A DNA stretch of 64,000 nt from Tritrichomonas musculus. Lineage: Eukaryota > Parabasalia > Tritrichomonadida > Tritrichomonadidae. This document shows, piece after piece, positions 10,901 through 19,900 of the stretch. The stretch spans positions 3,410,001 to 3,474,000 of the forward strand of contig JAPFFF010000011.1 of assembly GCA_039105265.1 (NCBI GenBank). Direction: 5' to 3'. A program made the translations under genes and the position numbers. The stretch's first letter is position 1. The number at the start of each line of letters is the position of its first letter. The notes beneath the pieces are model-generated. The model was not told where the DNA came from, did no database searches, and saw only the letters and a program-made list of their open reading frames with translations.

Positions 10901-13900
10901 GCATTGTCTGCTTTTGTGCTGCTTTCTGCGCCTTTGTCAACCTTTGAAGCGCCACTGTCATTCGACGCGCCACCAGCGCCGCCTCCTTCATTGCCTCCTT
11001 TTGAGTCATGGCTCTTGCTTGCGTCTTTGCTGAAAAAGTCAAATTTAAGTTCATCATTAGCGCCATCGAGGACCTTGCTCGCGCCAAATCCAGTTGTCAC
11101 GCCACCGAACTTGAATGCAGATGGTTTTGGACTATTAACAGCGCCATCTGCATCATTCTGAGTCGTGACCAATTTGACAGTTGGATTATTGAAAGAGAAA
11201 CCGCTATTTGTGCTCGTGTTTGATGATGTGGCCGGAGGTGCAAATTTGGACAGAAGATTTGGAGACACAGAGTCACTGCTGCCAGCATTCGTGCCTGCGT
11301 TTGAATTTGCGCTGCTCAAGCTGAAAGTGTTGCTTCCTGCTGAGTTTGAGTTAGTCTTGCCGTCATTCGTGTTGCTTTTAAAGAAGTTGAAACTGAATGC
11401 ATTGGATGCGCTTGCATTCGCGCTCCCTGCCGCAATTTTGCCTTGTGATGCATCTGGACTTGCAGCAGCTAAATTTGGATTTGGATTCGTGCTTGTATTG
11501 CCCGCGTTTGATGCATTGCTCGTGCTGCTGTTGAAGTAGTTTAATTTGAAAGGAGAGTTCGTGCTTGTGTTTGCAGTATTGTTCGTATTCGTACTTGAGC
11601 CAGAGTTCGTTTCATTGCTCGCGCTATTGTTAAAGCTAAATTTGAAAGGAGAGTTCGTGTTTGTGTTTGCAGCATTGCTCGTATTCGTACTTGAGCCAGA
11701 GTTCGTTGCATTGCTCGCGCTATTGTTAAAGCTAAATTTGAAAGGACCATTTGCATTTGAGTCTGAATTCGTGCTTGCATTGCTCGCGCTATTACTGATA
11801 CTAATTTTACAAGGAGAAGTTGCATTTGATGCATTGCTGGTGTTGAAATTAAACTTGAAAGGAGAACCTGCAGCATTTGGCTCATTATTCGTACTTGCAC
11901 TATTCGTGCTACTATTAAAACTAAACTTTAAAGGAGTATTTGAACTTGCACCTTCAGTACTCATTGCGTCTTTCATGCCTGCATTAAAAGCATTATTTTT
12001 GCCTGCATTGCTCGTGAAGCTGTTGAAGTTAAACTTGTATGAAGGACCAGAACTTGACCCTGCATTTGATGCATTACTCGCGCCTGCTTTTGAATCAGAG
12101 TTTGTGCCAGCATTTCTGTTGATATAGTTGAGCTTGAATGCATCGTTGCTTGGGTTTGCGCTTATGCTGAAGATGCAGCTTGAGTTCTGGGAGGATCCAG
12201 CACTGCCAAATTTGACATCACTGCTCGAGTTTGATGCTGTATTCAATGGAGATTCCTTGAATGACGTGCTTGAATGCTCACTGCTTTTAGATGCGTTTGC
12301 ATCACTGCTCGAATTTGAACTAAGAGTATCACTATTTTTATTAGCATCAGTTGCATTCTTATTAATGCCACTAGATACACTAGCACCGCTGCTACTTGCA
12401 TTTGCATCATTGTTATTTAAAGAGGTGCTACTTGCATTTGTACTAGTATCATTTGTGCCACTTAAAGCGGTGTTACTTGCATTTGCACTAGTGTTATTGG
12501 TGCCACTTAAAGCGGTGCTACTTGCATTTGTACTAGTATCATTTGTGCCACTTAAAGCGGTGCTACTTGCATTTGCACTAGTGTTATTGGTGCCACTTAA
12601 AGCAGTGCTACTTGCATTTGCACTAGTGTTATTGGTGCCACTTAAAGCAGTGCTACTTGCATTTGTACTAGTGTTATTGGTGCTACTTAAAGCGGTGCTA
12701 TTTGCATTTGCACTAGTGTTATTGGTGCTATTTAAAGTGGTGCTACTTACATTGCTGCTATTGCTTTCGAAAGTTTCAGAAAAAATGTCATTATTGACAA
12801 AATCGTCAAATACATTGTTTGCTCTATATGCACTCTGCCTGAAAATGCTGGTGTTGCTGCTGTTGAATGGCCGATTAGAGAAGCTGCTCAAGAAGATCCT
12901 TCCAAAATCGAAATGCTGGCTGTTTGCGTTTCTTTCATTCTGGCTCTCTTTTTCTTTCTTTGATTCAATTGATGCCAGTATTTTGTTTGAGAGTTCATTG
13001 TCGTATTTTCCAATAGAAATGAACTCATCGAACTCTTCCTGAAGTTGATTGTAGTGCTGAATGAAGTATTCTTTCTGTTGTTCTCTAGAAGGACAAAAAT
13101 CGACAACGAAAACTTCTCCATTTTTCAGCTCAATCATTCCAAGCTTGCAGACCAAAATCTCAAGAGGAAAAGACACTTCCACAGGCTCACCTGTTTGAGG
13201 CAATTCAATTTGTGCATCGTCTTCCAATTGGTGGATGATTATTTTTGAATTGAACTGCATGACAGACTTCTTTAATATCGAACTTGCTTTATCTTTTTCA
13301 TACAAACTGACAAGTTTGAAAGAACACATCATTTTGAAGTCGTTTTCAATTTTTTCTGAACGATATTGAATGTTCATTTCAAACAAACCTTTTTTCACAT
13401 TGAAACAACTCACCTCACTTTTAGTTATAACTTTTCGAAAGCTTCCGAAATGCTGCCTCATTCTATCATGATAAAACAAGAACTTAGGATAAGGAAAACA
13501 TTTTTCATTATTCAAAAGGATGCTGTAAAAATACAACAAATAAAAAAGACGGAAATCTTTCTTCTTTTTGCTAGATGATGAACTAAAAGAATTTCTATTT
13601 CTATCGTTATTGCTATTAACAATGCTTCCTTCAACGTAATTAATTCTACTTTCATCATCATCATATATGCTGAACAATTCTTTGTTGATGGCATAATACT
13701 TGTCAAAAAGTGACGATAAGTCATCCTCATGATGAAGTTCGGCATATCTGATTTTGATCAGGTTTGAATAGATGCAGAAAATAAGAGGGAGTTCGTTTTG
13801 ATAGGTCGGAAACTCCTCGATTTGGCAGAGACTTGGGCTTGCCTTTGATAACAGTGAGAAGGAATCAAAAGCACTTTTTGTGACAAATTTGTCGTGTAAC

Positions 13901-16900
13901 TCATTTTCGGATATGAATGAAGCAATCATTGCCTGTATGAATGGATATGTCAATGGATTCTTCATCATTGTGAGTGTGAAAAGCTTCTGCAAAATGTCTT
14001 CCTTTAATTCATTGCTGTCGAGAATTTGAATGATATTGAAGACAATTTGAATGAAGCCAAGTGGACCATTCAAAAGTTTCTCTGGCAAATTTTTTGATAA
14101 CATAAATATGCCAAATTGCATCTTGTAGTTTTCATCAAATTTCTCGCTTCTCACATTGTAGTCCCAGCTAAACGTGATGGTGCTGTTCGCTGTGAAATTG
14201 GTGAAATATGAAACAACATCAGAAGCAATTCTAAATCTTTTGTCTCTGCAGACAACACAAGGAAGTTTGTCAGGCAAAGTTGACAAAAGAATCGGAATGA
14301 AGCCAACAAAGTTTCGTGTGTTACCAAATACTTTTGACTGGTAATTGAAGACATAATCTTTCAGGCTCACTTTTTCAGGCAAAGGCGAAATGCTCTCAAT
14401 TTTGTGTGCACAAGGAATCATGTAATAAAGAGACTTCAGAATGTCTGGCATGCCATTTGAGCTTACATTATCGAAACAAGATTGAAGCAATTTGTTTAGA
14501 AAGTGAGGTGATATGAAACTTTTTGACTTCTCTAAGAAAATTTTGAATGATAAGTCAAAACAGCTCTGCAAACCTGGAATTTTATAGAATTGCTTTGCCT
14601 TCTCATTCCCGTTTTCATGGTCGCCTTTTGGCTGCTCGTCTTGGAAGATGATGTAATCATTGATCGTTGTCTGGTCAATTTTGGCCTCAAAGGAAGGTGA
14701 AAACAAAGTTATCGTTGGCAGCGAGAAAGACAAAGCTTCAATGATGCATTGTGCTTCACTTGTATTGATTCCTTCATCGGTAAGCAGCCTTGATCTCGAG
14801 TATCTCAAGTAGTCAATTAGAATGAAGACCAAATATCTTATGAAAATGATAGCAATGGATTTTGAATTCTCTTTGATCGTTCTATGTTTCAAAAAGTTTC
14901 TAATTGAATTGTGATTCAAATTTTCTTTATATTTATCAGGAAGATCATCAATGTTAAAGGCCGAATTGAGACCGAATTTAGTGTTCGTTCGATTTTCAAT
15001 TAGATTGAAAAAGTTTGTTTTGTAATACTTAAAGTATCGCGAGTCAAGTTCCTCGTTTATCACTTCTTTTGACAAAGAAAGGTTGTTGTATACTTCGACC
15101 TTCACTTTTGACACGTACCGATTATTGTCACTCAGTTCGTGCATGTCTTTGATGATCCCGTAGTTTCCTTTGAATGGGAGAAGATTAACTCCAATCGGCT
15201 CGAGCGTTTCAAGGTCAGATTCAATGAAAATTGCACGACTAAAGGAGACGAATTGACCAATTAATTGTTCTCCTTCATTCTCATCGAAATCTTCATGTAA
15301 GAACAAAAAGTCATTCATTTTGGTGCCGTCTTGTGTTGTTGATTTTATGTCTTTTGCTTCAAAATAATTTGAAGGAACATTTTTGACATTTAAGAAATCA
15401 AATTTATCATCTTTAAAATCAACAATTGTTGCATTTCGAACAACTTCTAGTTCGGCTTCATCAGAATCAATTATAATGATTGGTGAATATGCCTTTAGTG
15501 ACTTGTGTGAGAGTCTGAATTCACTCAATTTTCCATTGATTGTCAGATACACAAAGTTCTCTGTGTAATAACAACCAATCAAGTCTCCTTCTTTGAAAGG
15601 AAACTTGCTATTCCACATTGGCTCATCAGAAATGTTTATTATTTTATCGCTCAATGATTGCGATTTACGACAGAAAATGTCCATCATTGCAAAGGATCCA
15701 AATCCGAATGCTCGATTGTAATCAGTCTCTTCCAAATCGATGAATCCAATGAAAATATTCCTGAATCCAATATTTTTAACTTTCAATTCATAAAATGTTT
15801 CCATTTTTGAATCAAAAGGACGATTACAAAGGAACAAACTAAGATGATTTATATTTCCTTTAATTAAATCATTTTCATTGTTGTTATAAATGATTTCTCC
15901 GTGATTCATTTTCATGAATCGAGTTCCATTTAGAAAAGGTTCTGCTGTTGATTTTGTGTTGTAAAGAGGACTGACAATTGCCTGTTCTAAATAATGAGAA
16001 AGCATTAATATTGAATTCTCATTTGATGAAACTTTTTGTTTGGAAAGATTAAATATTGACAATGAACGCTTCATGTTTTCTTCATTAAGAAGAATTGCTG
16101 CATTTTTCTTGTTCTGCATGACAATTGGCAAGAATGAATAGAATGTTGATATGAGAACATTTTCTGTTATTTCTTTCTGATTGATTTCTTTTTCATATTC
16201 TTGATCTTCCTTGAAATATTGACTGTTTATTAAAGTTTCATGAAGATCAAGAATGTTTCCAACTTCTTCTTCAGTTAAATCAAGATCAATGTTATCAAGA
16301 AAAACAGAATTTGAATAAGAATTCATGTTGCTTTCATTCTTGTTGTCACTTGTTATGATTTCTTCAATTGTTGGATTGTATCCCAAAATTGTTATGCATG
16401 AATCTTGGTTGATACTTGAAGACAATTTTCTGTCATGTTCAAGAGAAGACAAAGTTTGACCAAATGATGCAAACAAACCAATAGAAATCATAATTTTTTC
16501 TTCATCTGAATCCATTTTTATCTCTTTGATTTCATTCTTCAAAATATCATGAATTATCGACATCAAAATATCATTCTTCGAATTAAATAAAAGTCGAATG
16601 AATGAAATCATTGTCTCACAGACTTGTCTATGACAGAAAGGGTCAAATGAATCATTAATGAACAAACAACTCTTGCCAACAAAAGCTTGTCCGATTCCAA
16701 TGAAAACTTTTCTAATGAAATCGTGCCTCTTTGTTAAAATCGATTGATCTTCTTTAACAAATAATTTCGAAAGCCAATAAAAATAAGACTTTGCAAGAAT
16801 TGGAATATTATTAAAAGCAGCAACAAGTTCCAAACTTGTATTTTCATTTAAAACAGAAGAGACATCGATTCCCAAATCATTAAAGATTGGAATCACCGTT

Positions 16901-19900
16901 AAAATCAAATTTATACTCATTATATCAATTTTTGAAGATGATATAAGTGACACTACGTAATCACAAAGAATTTTATCTTTTGTTTTTAAAGCAATTGCAA
17001 GTACAATTAGAATCAAAACAAAATTAATTTCATATTTAAATGAAGTTTTGTTATTTTCATTGTTCAGCAGCATAGTTATCAATGTCTTCGCACAAATGAT
17101 CCTTGATTTATTGTTTTTATGATTAAATAAGATTGCTTTAAGGAAGCCTAAATTGGAGATCATTGCAATTGATGGTTGCGTGAATACATTGTTAATGATA
17201 CCAAGTGTCAATGAACTGTAATCATTATCATATTCGTCCAATTCATTTAGTGTTACACCTTTGCAGTTCTTCTTGGTGTAGATAACGTTTCTCATACTTC
17301 GAAAAGAGTACGTAATGCCACCATAAAATAAAGTGAAAATTGGCTTCGATGATTCGAACAACAATTTTGCATTCACAAATGCTGACATTAATTTTATTGA
17401 TCTTTTGGAAATTAAAAGTCTTCTTCGTCGAATGCTGATGAGCTCAGTAACACTTGATAATGGCATCTCATAAGTGATGAATTTAATGATCATTTTGGCA
17501 CTCGATTCAACTTCTTCATTACTCAAGTTTCCTTTGTCTTTGAACTTCAAAATAGGAACAGAATAAAGAAGCAACTTGCACTTTTGCTTGACTTCTTCAG
17601 AATACTTTTCAAAAGTGTCTTTGGTTGCTGGATCAATGTTTTTATTCTGCTTAGATTGTTGCTGTTTATAAAACAATTCTCTTCGAAGTGAGAAAACTTT
17701 CTTCCATAGTGAAACAAGACGATCTGGCGCTTCTATCTTGTCTAGGTCTTCATTACGAGTCCTCATAATGGTCTGGTTGAAGTCGATGCAGAGCGAAATG
17801 AGGCCAAGTTGCTTCAAAAGACAAGCAATGAAGTAGTGCTCAATCTCGAGAATCTCTTTTTTAGACTCGTTCAATCTGATGTACTTTCGCTTCCACGTTT
17901 TAGAGTAGAGAACATCGAGGAAGCGTTTGTAAATGGGATTCATGTTGCTCTGTATGATTCCAAAGATGAATTCAGTCTTCTTCTTGTCTTCGTATTTGGA
18001 ATCATCTTTCTCCGAGTCATAGCTGATTCCACGCGACAATCCTTGTGACATCTGCCTCACTGGCATTACTGCCAGCTTCATTTTATTTACTTTTATATTG
18101 TTCTGACCATCTTTTATTTGATTTTTATTTAAGCTTTCATTTGGTTGATTTTGATTGTCAATATCAACTTGATTTTGGATTAATGATTCTTTGTTTTGAT
18201 TTAAATTCAAAGTTTTTTCATTTTCAATAATTTTGTTGTCATTGTCTTGATTCAATGATTCTTCATTTTCTTTTTCTTTTTGGTTTTTCTCATAATTGAT
18301 GATTTCTTCAAATTGAATTCCTTGAATGATTTTTTCATCGAGAATTAATTTGAACTTCTTTTCAACTTCTTTCAAAGGAGTTGATTCGTATGCAACGTTG
18401 TGAACACCGACCAAGAATGAAATGAAATGGTTGTAGAAATACAAGTGTGGATTTGGCTGCCAATCGAATGGATACTCAAAGGAAATTCCGATGATTTTCA
18501 TTTTGACTCCCCATAGTTTTTCCTCAACTTTTTCGGAAGTTTTAATTTTCCTTGCGATTGCCACTCTTACTTTATTTGAGTAGATGACGATGTATTTATT
18601 AAGATCGATTTTATTCTGGCCATTTAATTTAAGTTCTCTTAGTTGAGACTTAGAATAAAAGAGAATTTTATCGTCAGGTGAAATTTTTGATTTTTTATCA
18701 ATATCGATATAAATTTTATTAGCTTTTAAGCCAAAGTCAACTGAAGCAATGTCTTGAATTATGAATTCTTTCTTTTTCTTTTCTTTCTTCTTCTTCTTTT
18801 TATTAGAATACAAAATCATATCAGATATTCTAGTTTCTTTCTTTTCTTCCTTTTTAGTTTCATTATTTTCAATTACATTAATGACTTCAGAATTATATGG
18901 ATGATCGCTTTCAATCACAACTACTTCTTTATGTACTTCATATTTCTCAAGCTCATGATTTCTATCAAGAAATTCTTTGTCACTTTCAAGAACACCTTTG
19001 ATTTGCGAAATTTTATTGAAAAGATTTTGACTTATTCCAATCAAGCTGTTTTCAAGTGTCAATGAAAAGACAGCATTTGGTTGTTCCATGCAAAAGAAAT
19101 AAGACAAAAGTTGCTCAACGAAAATGATGAGAATTTTGTCTTTCTTAAGACATTTATAAATGAATCTAAATAACATTTCAAAATAAGGATGAATAAATTT
19201 AATAAAATCATCAAAAACCATTTTCCTTGAAAAATTGACTTCCAAATAAATATAGATGATATTTCTCAAGAATAACGAATGAATATTCATTGGCTCCTCA
19301 ATTTTAGACAGAATATTATAAAAATCTTTATCAATAATATACAAAGAAGAAGGATAAGAAAACAAAAAAGGTGAAATAGATCTCAAAATTAAATTTGATT
19401 TTGAATATTTTCGAAATATTTGATTGAAAAAGGCATGAAGTTGATTGTATAAATTCGGATAGAATAAATATTTCCCTCCAATTGTTAATGTAAAGATCAT
19501 TGCCTCAACAATCATAATTTCATTTGATTCATTCTTTGATTCATACAACTCATATAAATCAAAAATGAATTTCCTGTAATTTCTAAGAATTTTGTTCATG
19601 CTGTCAGTGAACTTTTTGTTGTAACATTTTTGATTGGTTTCATAAAGAAGATTCGCTCCACTTATTTTAATGAATAACAGTATAAAGAACTTTTTTAAGT
19701 TTTCATCTTTAAGTTCTTTAATATGTTCTTTAAGAGTCTCAAAAAGTGGAATTGATGAAGGTGGGCTTTGTATAATCGTGCTCATTTCATCTGGGAAAAC
19801 CGTTAGTTCAAACTTTTTCTTTGTAAGCAACGGTTCAAGTTGATCTTCTTCAAAACCTTTGTCAAAATATTGTTCAAAGTCAACGTTAGTGAATCCCTTG

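Noticed and set aside
9690-12170. A separate FG nucleoporin gene
   Set aside because: The aromatic tract is in one uninterrupted frame with the SPRY and HECT parts, so it belongs to the ligase.
12128-13042. Plus-strand hydrophobic frame opposite the HECT gene
   Set aside because: It is a shadow of the S/T/N/A-rich minus-strand repeat; the L/A/V run is a by-product of its codons.
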